Below are positions 55,611 through 64,000 of a DNA stretch of 64,000 nt, piece after piece. Positions within the stretch are counted from its first letter, which is position 1. Each line of letters starts with the position of its first letter. The notes beneath the pieces were generated by a model. The model did no database searches, was not told the DNA's origin, and was given only the letters and a program-made list of their open reading frames with translations. A program made the position numbers and the translations under genes. The stretch comes from Cryobacterium lactosi (GTDB lineage: Bacteria; Actinomycetota; Actinomycetes; Actinomycetales; Microbacteriaceae): positions 62,001 to 126,000 of the forward strand of contig NZ_SOHM01000015.1 in assembly GCF_004403945.1 (NCBI RefSeq). The letters are read 5' to 3'.

Positions 55611-56636
55611 ATGATCATGGTGTCAGATCGCAGCCTTGAGGTGCTTCGGGTCATCGTCCAGGACTACGTCGCGTCCCGCGAACCCGTCGGGTCGAAGTCG
55701 ATCGTCGACAGGCACGCCTTCGGTGTGTCGGCCGCCACCATCCGCAACGACATGGCGCTCCTCGAAGAAGAGGAATTGATCGTCGCCCCGCACACCTCGT
55801 CCGGGCGAATCCCCACCGACAAGGGCTACAGGTTGTTCGTGGATCACCTCGCCGACCTCCGCCCGCTCACCGGCGCCCAACGGCAGGCCATCGAGGTGTT
55901 CCTCGGCCAGTCAGCCGATCTCGACGAGGTCCTCGCCCGTAGTGTGCGACTGCTGTCCCAGCTCACCCACCAGGTCGCCCTCGTGCAGTACCCGTCGCTG
56001 TCCCGCGCCACCGTGCGCCACATCGAACTGGTGCCGCTGAGCGACACCCGAGTGCTGTCGGTCCTGATCACCGACTCCGGGCGGGTCGAACAGCGCGTCG
56101 TCGAGCTGCCCAGGCTGCTGGACGAAGCCGCCCTGGCCGAACTCCGCTCCCGGCTCAACGCCGTTGTGGGCGGCCTGAGCATGAGCGAGGCCGCCGCCGC
56201 CCTGACCGGGCCCACCGGTCTGGGCGGGCCGGAGGTGCAGGACCTGATCGACCTGATCACCTCCACCCTGCGCGACCAGGTCGGCGCCAACCGGCAGGAC
56301 CGTCTGGTCATGGCGGGAGCCGCGAACCTGGTGCGCACCGAGGACGACTTCACCGGCAGCATCTATCCGGTGCTCGAGGCTATCGAGGAGCAGGTGGTGC
56401 TGCTGCGCCTGTTCGGCGAGATGGCCACGGACCAGCACGGCGTGTCAGTGAGCATCGGCCGCGAGAACGCACCATTCGGGCTCGGCGAGACGTCGGTCCT
56501 GACCAGCGGATACACCTCCCGCGGTGACGCGGCCCGGCTGGGCGTCCTTGGCCCGACACGGATGGACTACTCCAACAACATGGCGGCCGTGCGCGCCGTC
56601 GCGAGGTACCTCTCGCGCCTGCTCGGCGAGAACTGA
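55611..56636 (+). CDS. hrcA: Heat-inducible transcription repressor HrcA
   Basis: A 341-residue repressor with an N-terminal winged helix (SREPVGSKSIVDRHAFGVSAATIRNDMALLEEEELI), a TSSGRIPTDKGYR hallmark and the C-terminal dimerisation domain. It binds CIRCE and is maintained active by GroE. ATG 55611 or 55617 (MVSDRS) are both possible; the latter matches family starts. It is upstream of dnaJ, as in other actinobacteria. Confidence 0.96.
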   Translation: MIMVSDRSLEVLRVIVQDYVASREPVGSKSIVDRHAFGVSAATIRNDMALLEEEELIVAPHTSSGRIPTDKGYRLFVDHLADLRPLTGAQRQAIEVFLGQSADLDEVLARSVRLLSQLTHQVALVQYPSLSRATVRHIELVPLSDTRVLSVLITDSGRVEQRVVELPRLLDEAALAELRSRLNAVVGGLSMSEAAAALTGPTGLGGPEVQDLIDLITSTLRDQVGANRQDRLVMAGAANLVRTEDDFTGSIYPVLEAIEEQVVLLRLFGEMATDQHGVSVSIGRENAPFGLGETSVLTSGYTSRGDAARLGVLGPTRMDYSNNMAAVRAVARYLSRLLGEN

Positions 56637-56700
56637 CCCCACCTAACCTTCCTGCACGACTTCCCACCCCAAGACCGCACAACCGCAAGGAGAGCCAGCT

Positions 56701-57813
56701 TTGGCTGACCATTACGAAGCACTCGGCGTCGCCCGCGATGCCAGCACAGACGACATCAAGAAGGCCTACCGCAAGCTCGCCCGCCAGCTGCACCCCGACG
56801 TCAACCCCGGCGCCGAGGCGTCCGAACGGTTCAAGACCGTCACGCACGCCTACGACGTGCTGAGTGACCCCAAGCAGCGCCAGAACTACGACCGCGGAGG
56901 CGACGGGCGCTCCGGCCAGGGCGGCGGCGGCTTCGACGCCGGCAACTTCGGCGATATCTTCGAGACCTTCTTCGGCGGGGGCGGTGGCGGCAGCCGCGGG
57001 CCCCGGTCCCGGCGCGAGCGCGGCCAGGATGCCCTCATCCGGGTCGAACTCGACCTCGACGAGGTCATCTTCGGCACCCACCGCGACATCGAGGTGGACA
57101 CGGCGATCGTCTGTGCCACCTGTTCGGGCACCTGCTGCCAGCCAGGCACCTCGCCGGTCACCTGCGACATCTGCCACGGCACCGGCAGCATCCAGCGTGC
57201 CGTGCGCTCGCTGCTCGGCAACGTCATGACCTCCAGCCCCTGCGGCTCGTGCCGCGGCTACGGCACCATCATCGCCACCCCCTGCGTGACCTGCCAGGGC
57301 CAGGGCCGAGTGCGCGCCCGCCGCACCGTGCCGGTGGACATCCCCGCCGGCGTCGACACCGGCCTGCGCCTGCAGATGCCCGGCAGCGGCGAAGCCGGCC
57401 CGGCCGGTGGCCCGAACGGTGACCTGTACCTCGAGATGAAGGTGCGCCACCACGACGTCTTCAGCCGCGACGGCGACGACCTTCTCTGCACCCTCGAGGT
57501 GCCGATGACCGACGCCATCCTCGGTGCGACCGCCACAGTGAAGGCTCTCGACGGTGACATCGAGGTGGAGCTGCGCCCCGGAGTGCAGGCCGGCGAGATC
57601 CTCACGGTCAAGGACCGCGGTGTCACCAGACTGCGCGGCAACGGCCGCGGCGACCTGCGGGTCGGCGTGCAGGTGCTCACCCCCACCAAGCTCGACCACA
57701 AGGAGCGGGAACTGATCGAGGCCTTCGCCGCCAGACACAAGGTTCCGGCCCCCGCCCTCAGCCAGTTCCAGCAGGGCCTGTTCGCGAAACTCCGCGACAG
57801 GTTCCTCGGCTAG
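56701..57813 (+). CDS. dnaJ: Chaperone DnaJ
   Basis: A 370-residue type I co-chaperone. J domain with His31-Pro32-Asp33, Gly/Phe-rich region with GGGGGGSRG, then four zinc-finger repeats: [24 protein letters not shown] and CVTCQGQG. The first repeat lacks the usual final Gly. C-terminal substrate-binding domain complete. TTG at 56701 follows AAGGAGAG. The dnaK-grpE genes are not in this window, so this is likely the second, HrcA-linked dnaJ (dnaJ2). Confidence 0.95.
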   Translation: MADHYEALGVARDASTDDIKKAYRKLARQLHPDVNPGAEASERFKTVTHAYDVLSDPKQRQNYDRGGDGRSGQGGGGFDAGNFGDIFETFFGGGGGGSRGPRSRRERGQDALIRVELDLDEVIFGTHRDIEVDTAIVCATCSGTCCQPGTSPVTCDICHGTGSIQRAVRSLLGNVMTSSPCGSCRGYGTIIATPCVTCQGQGRVRARRTVPVDIPAGVDTGLRLQMPGSGEAGPAGGPNGDLYLEMKVRHHDVFSRDGDDLLCTLEVPMTDAILGATATVKALDGDIEVELRPGVQAGEILTVKDRGVTRLRGNGRGDLRVGVQVLTPTKLDHKERELIEAFAARHKVPAPALSQFQQGLFAKLRDRFLG

Positions 57814-57826
57814 GAACGCAGTCCAG

Positions 57827-58588
57827 ATGGCGCATTTCTTCCTGTCCGACACCCTCGGCACGTCCGCCGACGGCGGCCGCGCCGCCGACCCCGTACCCGG
57901 GGCCACGGTGAGTCTCACCGGGGCCGAGGCCAAGCACGCCGTCACGGTCAGCCGGGTGCGGCCCGGCGAGACACTGCTGCTGGGCGACGGCGCCGGCCTG
58001 ATACTGGGCGTCACAGTCCTGACGGCGGCGCCGGCGGAACTCACGGCCAGGGTGGACACGGTCTCCCGGACGCCGGCGGCCACACCACGGATCCTGCTCG
58101 TGCAGGCACTGGCCAAGGGCGACCGCGACGAACTCGCCGTACAGGCCGCGACCGAGCTCGGCATCGACGGGGTCATCCCGTGGGCCGCCGCCCGGTCGGT
58201 CGCCCGCTGGGAAGGTGTCAAGATCGCCAAGGGGCAGGCGCGGTGGTCCGCCATCGTGCGCGAAGCCAGCAAGCAGTCCATCAGGGGATGGTTGCCCCAG
58301 GTGCTGCCGCTGACCAGCACCAAGCAGCTGGCCGTGCTGGCCACGACCAGCCGGATGCTCCTGCTCGAGCCGACAGCCGAACTCAGGCTGACCGCCGTCG
58401 CCGTACCCACCGACGACAGGGACATCGTGCTCGTCGTGGGGCCGGAGGGCGGCATCGCCCCCAGCGAACTGGACATCCTCGAACAGGCCGGCGCCAGCCG
58501 GGTGCGCCTGGGTGACACCGTGCTGCGCACGTCGACGGCCGGCCCGGCCGCGGTCGCCATCCTGAACGCAACCCTCGGCCGCTGGTAG
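57827..58588 (+). CDS. rsmE: 16S rRNA (uracil-1498-N3)-methyltransferase
   Basis: A 253-residue SPOUT methyltransferase: N-terminal PUA-like part (GAEAKHAVTVSRVRPGE) and C-terminal trefoil-knot AdoMet site (VVGPEGGIAPSELDIL, LGDTVLRTSTAGPAAVAIL). The actinobacterial position after dnaJ supports the call. It begins 13 bp after dnaJ. Confidence 0.95.
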   Translation: MAHFFLSDTLGTSADGGRAADPVPGATVSLTGAEAKHAVTVSRVRPGETLLLGDGAGLILGVTVLTAAPAELTARVDTVSRTPAATPRILLVQALAKGDRDELAVQAATELGIDGVIPWAAARSVARWEGVKIAKGQARWSAIVREASKQSIRGWLPQVLPLTSTKQLAVLATTSRMLLLEPTAELRLTAVAVPTDDRDIVLVVGPEGGIAPSELDILEQAGASRVRLGDTVLRTSTAGPAAVAILNATLGRW

Positions 58589-58595
58589 GAGCGCT

Positions 58596-58601
58596 TAAGA
58601 T
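58596..58601 (+). promoter_or_regulatory. Candidate -10 box for a leaderless HIT-gene transcript
   Basis: TAAGAT sits six bases before the ATG at 58608, with no Shine-Dalgarno sequence. It would give an internal promoter for the HIT-phoH-ybeY-corC-era part of the cluster. Confidence 0.45.
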
Positions 58602-58607
58602 AGGACT

Positions 58608-58970
58608 ATGGCTTCCTCCGGTGCAGAACCCACGATCTTCAGCCGTATAGTGGCGCGCGAAATTCCGGCGACCATTGTCGCGGAGACCGATCACATCATC
58701 GCGTTCAACGACATCGCCCCGCAGGCGCCCGTGCACGTCGTGGTGACCACCAAATCCCAGCAGTACCGCAACGTCGGCGAACTGGCGGCGGGGGACCCGG
58801 CGCTGCTTGCCGAGCTGATCGCCGTGGCCGGCCGGGTGGCCGACGAGCACTGCGGCAGCGAGTTCCGGCTGATCTTCAACACCGGAGCCTCCGCGGGCCA
58901 GACCGTCTTCCACGTGCACGCGCACGTCCTCGGCGGCGTCCTTGAGGAGGGCACGCTTGCTGCCCTCTGA
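58608..58970 (+). CDS. HIT-domain protein (HINT-like nucleoside phosphoramidase/hydrolase)
   Basis: A 120-residue protein with the histidine triad FHVHAHVLGG near the C-terminus and the N-terminal IFSRIVAREIPATIVAETDHIIAFNDIAPQAPVHVVV region split over residues 8-47. HINT-branch proteins hydrolyse AMP-lysine-type phosphoramidates. Its last 14 bases overlap phoH. Confidence 0.93.
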   Translation: MASSGAEPTIFSRIVAREIPATIVAETDHIIAFNDIAPQAPVHVVVTTKSQQYRNVGELAAGDPALLAELIAVAGRVADEHCGSEFRLIFNTGASAGQTVFHVHAHVLGGVLEEGTLAAL

Positions 58971-60048
58971 CGCCGAGACGTCCGGCAGCGATGCCGTGGG
59001 CGTGGTGCGGAAACTCCTCGTCGACGGCGTCGCCATGGTGCGCCTGCTCGGGCCTCAGGACCGGTTCCTCGGCACGATCGAGAAGGAATACCCCAGCGTC
59101 TCCGTGCACGTGCGCGGCAACGAGGTCACCCTCACCGGACCGGCCGCCTCGGTTGACGCGGTGGTCCGGCTGATCGAGGAGCTCGAGGCACTGCTCCGTA
59201 CCGGCGCCGACCTCGGTGACACCGAGGTGAGCACCTCGGCGAAGATGCTCGGGGCCGACTCGAGCTCCAGCCCCTCGACCGTGCTCGGGCAGGCCATCCT
59301 GACCTCCCGTGGCCTCACCGTGCGGCCCAAGACCCTCGGCCAGAGTGACTACGTCAACGCGATCGACGAGAACGCCATCGTTTTCGGCATCGGACCGGCC
59401 GGAACCGGCAAGACCTACCTCGCCATGGCCAAGGCCGTGCAGGCCCTGCAGCGTAAGGAAGTCGACCGGATCATCCTCACCCGGCCGGCCGTCGAAGCGG
59501 GGGAGCGGCTGGGCTTCCTGCCCGGCAGCCTGACCGACAAGATCGACCCGTACCTGAGGCCGCTGTACGACGCGCTGTTCGAGATGATGGATCCCGAGCT
59601 GGTGCCCAAGCTCCTCGCGGCCGGCACCATCGAGGTCGCCCCGCTCGCCTACATGCGCGGCCGCACCCTGAACTCCGCGTTCATCGTGCTGGACGAGGCG
59701 CAGAACACCACGCCGGAGCAGATGAAGATGTTCCTCACCCGCCTCGGCTTCGGCTCCCAGATGGTGGTCACCGGCGACATCACCCAGGTGGACCTGCCCG
59801 CGGGCGCCAGCGGTCTCCGGCTGGTCACCACGGTTCTCGACGGCATCGACGACATCGCCTTCGTGCGGTTGACCAGCGCCGACGTCGTTCGCCACAGCCT
59901 CGTCGGCCGCATCGTCGACGCCTACACCGAATACGACGCGCAGAAGCAGGCCAAACGCTACGAAAGCGAACAGGCCCGCGACTTCGCCTCCCGCGCTCCG
60001 CACCAGGGGAATCCGCGCGATCGCACCCCGAAACGGAGATCCAGTTGA
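58957..60048 (+). CDS. PhoH-family ATPase (PhoL-type)
   Basis: A 363-residue protein with an N-terminal KH-like region ([19 protein letters not shown]) and a P-loop ATPase: [11 protein letters not shown] near residue 147, [42 protein letters not shown] 58957 is chosen because GAGGAGG lies six bases upstream inside the HIT gene. Standard neighbour of ybeY, suggesting a role in RNA/ribosome quality control. Confidence 0.93.
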   Translation: MLPSDAETSGSDAVGVVRKLLVDGVAMVRLLGPQDRFLGTIEKEYPSVSVHVRGNEVTLTGPAASVDAVVRLIEELEALLRTGADLGDTEVSTSAKMLGADSSSSPSTVLGQAILTSRGLTVRPKTLGQSDYVNAIDENAIVFGIGPAGTGKTYLAMAKAVQALQRKEVDRIILTRPAVEAGERLGFLPGSLTDKIDPYLRPLYDALFEMMDPELVPKLLAAGTIEVAPLAYMRGRTLNSAFIVLDEAQNTTPEQMKMFLTRLGFGSQMVVTGDITQVDLPAGASGLRLVTTVLDGIDDIAFVRLTSADVVRHSLVGRIVDAYTEYDAQKQAKRYESEQARDFASRAPHQGNPRDRTPKRRSS

Positions 60049-60512
60049 GCATCGAAATCAACAACGAGTCGGCCATCCCGGTCGACGAAGCCGCCATCCA
60101 GCGCCTCGCCGCCTTCGCCCTCGACACCATGCACGTGCACGCCGACGCCGAGCTGGCCATCGTCCTTGTCGACGAGGGCGCCATGGAAGCGCTGCACGTG
60201 CAGTGGATGGACGAACCCGGTCCCACCGACGTCCTGAGTTTCCCCATGGACGAGCTGCGCCCGGGAACCGAAGACGCCCAGACCCCGGCCGGGCTGCTCG
60301 GCGACATCGTGCTGTGCCCGCAGGTGGCGCAGGGCCAGGCCGAGACCGCCGGCCACAGCACCCTCGACGAACTTCTCCTGCTCACCGCGCACGGCGTTCT
60401 GCACCTGCTCGGCTTCGACCACGCCGAGCCCGACGAGGAGAAGGAGATGTTCGCCATCCAGCGCGACATCCTGATCGGCTTCGCCATGCAGGAACGACGC
60501 CGGCCCCGATGA
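60045..60512 (+). CDS. ybeY: Endoribonuclease YbeY (rRNA maturation factor)
   Basis: A 155-residue zinc metalloprotein involved in 16S rRNA 3'-end processing. The metal motif [11 protein letters not shown] has His116, His120 and His126. The TTG start overlaps the phoH stop by four bases, and its stop overlaps the next gene by four bases. Confidence 0.96.
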   Translation: MSIEINNESAIPVDEAAIQRLAAFALDTMHVHADAELAIVLVDEGAMEALHVQWMDEPGPTDVLSFPMDELRPGTEDAQTPAGLLGDIVLCPQVAQGQAETAGHSTLDELLLLTAHGVLHLLGFDHAEPDEEKEMFAIQRDILIGFAMQERRRPR

Positions 60513-61837
60513 TCGTCGGGTGGTTCCTGACCGCCGCCATCCTGCTCGTCGCCTTCGGCGGGCTGATGGCCGCCGTCGACGCGGCGATAGTGTCCCAATC
60601 CCGGGCGGACATCGCCGAGCTCGCGGTCACCGCACGATCCAAACGGTCGTTGCGGGCGATCGCCGCCGATACGGGCGCGCACCTGAACGCCGTCAACTTC
60701 GTGCGCATCATCGCGGAAACCACGGCCGCGGTGCTGGTGACCCTGGTCTTCGCCACGACCATCGAACAGCTCTGGCTGGCCCTGCTGCTCTCGGCCCTGC
60801 TGATGACAGCGGTGTCCTTCGTTCTCGTCGGGGCCAGCCCGCGCAGCGTCGGCCGGGCGCATCCGAAGACCCTGCTGACCCTCACGGCGGTTCTGGTGCA
60901 TTTCCTCCGTGTGCTGCTCGGCCCCGTCGCCAATGCGCTCGTGGCGCTCGGCAACCGGGTGACCCCCGGGCGCACCCGGCTGGCCACGTTCACCTCTGAG
61001 GATCAGCTGCTGAGCATGGTCGACGAGGCCACCGAACTCGACGTGATCGAGGAGGACGACCGCGAGTTGATCCACTCCATCTTCGAGTTCAGTGAGACCG
61101 TCGTGCGCGAGGTGATGATCCCGCGTACCGACATGGTCACCATCGACGCCGACGCCACCGTGGGTGCGGCGATGGGACTGTTCCTGAGCAAGGGGTTCTC
61201 CAGGGTCCCCGTCGTCGACGGTGAAGTCGACGACGTGACCGGGATCCTGTACCTGCGAGACGTCGCGAGGCTGGTCTACGAACGCCCCCGCAACCTGGAG
61301 GCGCTGCGTGTGGGCGAACTCGCCAAGCCCGCCCAGTTCGTGCCCGAATCCAAGAAGGCCGACGCGTTGCTACGCCAGATGCAACTCGAATCCAACCACC
61401 TCGCCATCCTTGTGGACGAGTACGGCGGTATCGCCGGACTGGTCACGCTCGAGGACCTCATCGAGGAACTCGTCGGCGATATCTCCGACGAGTACGACCG
61501 CGACGTCGTCGAGATCGAGGATCTCGGGTCGGGCCGCTTCCGGGTCAGTGCCCGGCTGCCCGTCGACGAGCTCGGCGAACTCTTCGACCTCGACCTCGAC
61601 GATGACGAGGTCGACTCGGTCGGCGGCCTGCTGGCCAAGGCGCTCGGCAGGTTGCCGGTCGCCGGGTCCGAGGCCAGGACCAGCGGGCTGATCCTCACCG
61701 CGGAACGCACAGAGGGTCGACGAAAACGAATCAGCACAGTGCTGGTTGAACCAGACAAGGCGTTGAGAGACGCACAGTCCGCATTCCTGGGAATGCCGGA
61801 CACCGAAGGAGCACACGGCAATGACAAAAGAACCTGA
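60509..61837 (+). CDS. CNNM/CorC-type transporter-associated protein (DUF21-CBS-CorC)
   Basis: A 442-residue protein: N-terminal DUF21 membrane domain with three to four helices (residues ~1-150), two CBS domains ([47 protein letters not shown]) and a CorC_HlyC C-terminal domain. Family members transport or regulate Mg2+; names such as hemolysin C are historical. Coupled to ybeY by ATGA and overlaps era by 17 bases. Confidence 0.92.
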   Translation: MIVGWFLTAAILLVAFGGLMAAVDAAIVSQSRADIAELAVTARSKRSLRAIAADTGAHLNAVNFVRIIAETTAAVLVTLVFATTIEQLWLALLLSALLMTAVSFVLVGASPRSVGRAHPKTLLTLTAVLVHFLRVLLGPVANALVALGNRVTPGRTRLATFTSEDQLLSMVDEATELDVIEEDDRELIHSIFEFSETVVREVMIPRTDMVTIDADATVGAAMGLFLSKGFSRVPVVDGEVDDVTGILYLRDVARLVYERPRNLEALRVGELAKPAQFVPESKKADALLRQMQLESNHLAILVDEYGGIAGLVTLEDLIEELVGDISDEYDRDVVEIEDLGSGRFRVSARLPVDELGELFDLDLDDDEVDSVGGLLAKALGRLPVAGSEARTSGLILTAERTEGRRKRISTVLVEPDKALRDAQSAFLGMPDTEGAHGNDKRT

Positions 61838-62723
61838 TTTCCGCGCGGGGTTCGTCTCCTTCGTCGGACGCCCCAACGTGGGCAAGTCCACCCTGACCAA
61901 CGCTCTGGTGGGGGAGAAGGTCGCGATCACCTCGTCGAAGCCGCAGACCACCCGCCGCGCGATCCGCGGCATAGTGCATCAGAAGAACGGCCAGCTGATC
62001 CTGGTCGACACCCCTGGCATCCACCGCCCCCGCACGCTGCTCGGCGAGCGGTTGAACAGCCTGGTGCAGTCCACCCTCAGCGGCGTCGACGTGGTGGGCC
62101 TCTGCATCCCGGCCAACGAACCGATCGGCCCCGGCGACAAGTTCATCAACGAGCAGCTGGACAACTTCCCGCGCGCCAAGAAGGTGGCCATCGTCACCAA
62201 GATCGACATGTCGTCCAAGACCAGTGTCGCCAACCAGCTCCTCGCGGTGTCGCAGTTGCGCGACTGGGAGGCCATCGTGCCGATCTCGGCGACCAGCCGC
62301 ATCCAGCTCGACGTGCTCAGCAGCGAACTGCTCCGGCTGCTTCCGCTCAGCGACGCACCGCTGTATCCGGCGGATGCCGTGACAGACGAAAGCCTGGAGT
62401 CGCGCATCTCCGAGTACATCCGGGAGGCGGCCCTCGAGGGCGTCACCGACGAGTTGCCTCACTCGATCGCCGTGACGATCGACGACATCATCGAGCGCGA
62501 CGACCAGGAGCTCGTGGAGATCTACGCCAACCTCTTCGTGGAACGCGACAGCCAGAAGGGCATCATCATCGGCAAGTCGGGCAGCCGGCTGAAAGACGTC
62601 GGGATGCGCGCCCGCAAGCAGATCGAGCCCCTCGTCGGCAAGCGGGTGTTCCTCTCGCTGCGGGTGAAGGTCGCCAAGGAATGGCAGCGTGACCCGAAGC
62701 AGCTGGGCCGCCTGGGCTTCTAG
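61821..62723 (+). CDS. era: GTPase Era
   Basis: A 300-residue GTPase that helps 30S assembly. G1 GRPNVGKST at residues 16-24, G3 DTPGIH, G4 TKID, and a C-terminal KH domain (IIIGKSGSRLKDVGMRARKQIE). Its start lies within the end of the CNNM gene, as is common in actinobacteria. It ends the long plus-strand cluster. Confidence 0.97.
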   Translation: MTKEPDFRAGFVSFVGRPNVGKSTLTNALVGEKVAITSSKPQTTRRAIRGIVHQKNGQLILVDTPGIHRPRTLLGERLNSLVQSTLSGVDVVGLCIPANEPIGPGDKFINEQLDNFPRAKKVAIVTKIDMSSKTSVANQLLAVSQLRDWEAIVPISATSRIQLDVLSSELLRLLPLSDAPLYPADAVTDESLESRISEYIREAALEGVTDELPHSIAVTIDDIIERDDQELVEIYANLFVERDSQKGIIIGKSGSRLKDVGMRARKQIEPLVGKRVFLSLRVKVAKEWQRDPKQLGRLGF

Positions 62724-62760
62724 AGCCGGGCTCCCAGGTGCTGCCGGGGGCTCAGCCGGT

Positions 62761-63249
62761 TCATGCCGTGCTGGGTCCCTCTCTGTCGGTTCCGCCTGCC
62801 GCCGGCAGCGCCGAGCGCGCTGATCCCGTGGAGTCCTCAGCGGCGGAGGAGTCCGGCTTGCTGACCCTCAGCAATACGCGGTCCTTCGCACCGGACTTGC
62901 CGAGTCGTTCGATGAACAGGAAGATCCGGTACTCGAGCCGGTACTTCGCGGCGAAGACCGCGGTCAACAGGGCTCGGCTCCGGTCGTCGTCCTCGATGAC
63001 GGCATTCGCCTCCAGCGGCAGCGCGCCGGCCGCCACAGTTCCCGTGCGGGAGCAGGGCGCCAGCTGCACCCGGGACGTGTGACGCAGGCGCTTCACCTTG
63101 CCGCTCTGCTTCGGGGTCGTCACGATCAGGTCGTCACCATCCCTGGCGATCCAGACCGGGGTCGAAACCGGTTCTCCCGATCGGCGGAATGTGGTGAGGG
63201 ACACGAAACGCTCGTCGCCGAGGCCGGTCAGTGTGGTGGGGGAGGACAT
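62761..63249 (-). CDS. PPOX-class (pyridoxamine 5'-phosphate oxidase-like) oxidoreductase
   Basis: 162 residues from ATG 63249. The split-barrel fold is recognisable from ERFVSLTTFRRSGEPVSTPVWIARDGDDLIVTT, KVKRLRHTSRVQLAPCSRTG and the LEANAVIEDD region. Actinobacterial members of this TIGR-type group often use F420 or flavin; the cofactor cannot be decided here. The last 25 residues are Ser/Ala/Gly-rich and poorly conserved looking. It converges with era. Confidence 0.85.
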   Translation of the reverse strand: MSSPTTLTGLGDERFVSLTTFRRSGEPVSTPVWIARDGDDLIVTTPKQSGKVKRLRHTSRVQLAPCSRTGTVAAGALPLEANAVIEDDDRSRALLTAVFAAKYRLEYRIFLFIERLGKSGAKDRVLLRVSKPDSSAAEDSTGSARSALPAAGGTDREGPSTA

Positions 63250-63331
63250 TTCCACACTGTATCTGCTCCACAATGGAACGGTCGGCAGACGTTGCCGGCA
63301 CGATGGAGGGTCCCCATGTCACAGGTGCGCA

Positions 63332-64000
63332 ATGTCTGAGCCGGTTATCGCCATCGTGGGCGCCGGAGCCGTGGGAGGGCTCCTCGGCGTCCTCCTGAAC
63401 CGTAGCGGGACCGATGTCGTGGCCGTCGCTCGTCCGGCAACGGCCCGGCGGATCAACGCCGACGGCCTCACCCTGCACAGCCCCCATTTCGGCGACCAGG
63501 TCGGCCGGCTCCCGGCGGTGACCGAGATCCCCGTCGGCGCCCGCGTGATCGTGGCCACCAAGGCCTACGCCCTCCCCGGACTCACCGACGCCCTCCGGCG
63601 AGCGCAACCCGCCGAGGTCGTGTCCCTGCTCAACGGCATCGAGCACATGGACGTCCTGCGACAGGCCGCCCCCGATGCCCGTGTGGCGGGCGCCACGATC
63701 GCCGTCGAGAGCACCCGAGTCGGCCCCACGGTCATCGACCACCGCAGCCCGTTCCTGCGGCTCACCGTTCCGGCCGCGGCGGAGAGCACCGGGATCGTCA
63801 CGGCCTGGACCAGCGCCGGACTCGAGGTCACCGTGGGCGGAACCGAGGCGGAGGTGCTGTGGAGCAAACTGCGATTCCTGGCGCCGATGGCACTGCTCAC
63901 GTCTTACTGGCGCCTGCCCATCGGCGCCGCCCGGGAACACGACCCAGCCCTGACCACTGCCGTGCTGGCCGAGGTCGCCCAGATCGCCACCCGAGATGGT
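63332..64000 (+). CDS. Ketopantoate reductase family protein (ApbA/PanE), 3'-truncated by the window
   Basis: The frame is open for 223 codons to the window end. The N-terminal NADP-binding motif is VIAIVGAGAVGGLLG, followed by VVAVARPATARRI and, near residue 68, VIVATKAYALPGL; LLNGIEHMDVL and EVLWSKLRFLAPM carry the conserved Asn/Glu and Lys of the family. It would reduce 2-dehydropantoate in pantothenate synthesis or act on a related ketoacid. A seven-codon frame (ATG 63316 to TGA 63339) preceded by GGAGGG overlaps its start and may couple translation. Confidence 0.9.
   Translation, partial: MSEPVIAIVGAGAVGGLLGVLLNRSGTDVVAVARPATARRINADGLTLHSPHFGDQVGRLPAVTEIPVGARVIVATKAYALPGLTDALRRAQPAEVVSLLNGIEHMDVLRQAAPDARVAGATIAVESTRVGPTVIDHRSPFLRLTVPAAAESTGIVTAWTSAGLEVTVGGTEAEVLWSKLRFLAPMALLTSYWRLPIGAAREHDPALTTAVLAEVAQIATRDG

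Noticed and set aside
56380-58560. 726-codon open frame on the minus strand
   Set aside because: Antisense to hrcA, dnaJ and rsmE, all with complete family motifs.

Overview
The window is a stretch of high-GC actinobacterial chromosome, most likely from a member of the Microbacteriaceae (Cryobacterium/Leifsonia-like; the genus is only a guess). The reasons are strong G/C at third codon positions, many GTG and TTG starts, a DUF222/HNH (13E12-type) protein, DUF4870 and DUF1990 proteins, CUT1 sugar transporters without their own ATPase, and the actinobacterial gene order rpsT / lepA-hemW-hrcA-dnaJ-rsmE-HIT-phoH-ybeY-corC-era. I found no prophage, transposase, CRISPR array, rRNA or tRNA.

Layout. 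1-10 kb: the 3' part of dnaE, a DUF222/HNH nuclease gene, a membrane protein, a PlsC-type acyltransferase, a flavin reductase, then hisD-nrdR-pyrD. 10-15 kb: an App1-like phosphatase, a TetR regulator and a complete four-gene osmoprotectant ABC operon (ATPase, two permeases, lipoprotein), ending in a strong hairpin terminator. 15-22 kb: a large secreted repeat protein and a surface-glycan group (tandem GT2 glycosyltransferase, DUF2304, DUF2142). 22-30 kb: a BlaI-type repressor with an M56 metalloprotease, divergent from cydABDC; two identical dyads lie in the shared promoter gap. DedA and a small membrane protein follow. 30-35 kb: pabB, leuS, comEA. 35.5-42.8 kb: a sugar-utilisation island (AraC regulator, GH4 alpha-galactosidase, ABC sugar importer, Gfo/Idh/MocA oxidoreductase) separates comEA from comEC-holA, which are normally adjacent. 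46.6-50.7 kb: a membrane protein, rpsT, and a two-component system translationally coupled to an alpha/beta hydrolase. 50.7-64 kb: lepA, DUF1990, hemW, two DUF4870 genes, hrcA-dnaJ-rsmE-HIT-phoH-ybeY-corC-era, a PNPOx-like oxidoreductase and a ketopantoate reductase cut by the window end.

Points beyond routine annotation: (1) short tandem repeats with 11-17 bp units occur throughout. Those inside genes are all 15 bp (frame-keeping), while four at gene ends (14, 16, 11 and 17 bp) span the stop codon and copy it again downstream. (2) A 61-bp palindrome occurs twice, 50 kb apart, each time just past gene ends. (3) The leader, hairpin and first codons of comEA occur a second time in front of comEC, at the far edge of the sugar island; the stems differ in sequence but still pair. 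(4) A BlaI/M56 pair without a penicillin-sensor domain probably controls cytochrome bd. (5) A degenerate CIRCE element overlaps the hrcA -10 box. (6) Several genes look leaderless, with a TANNNT box 6-7 nt before the start codon.
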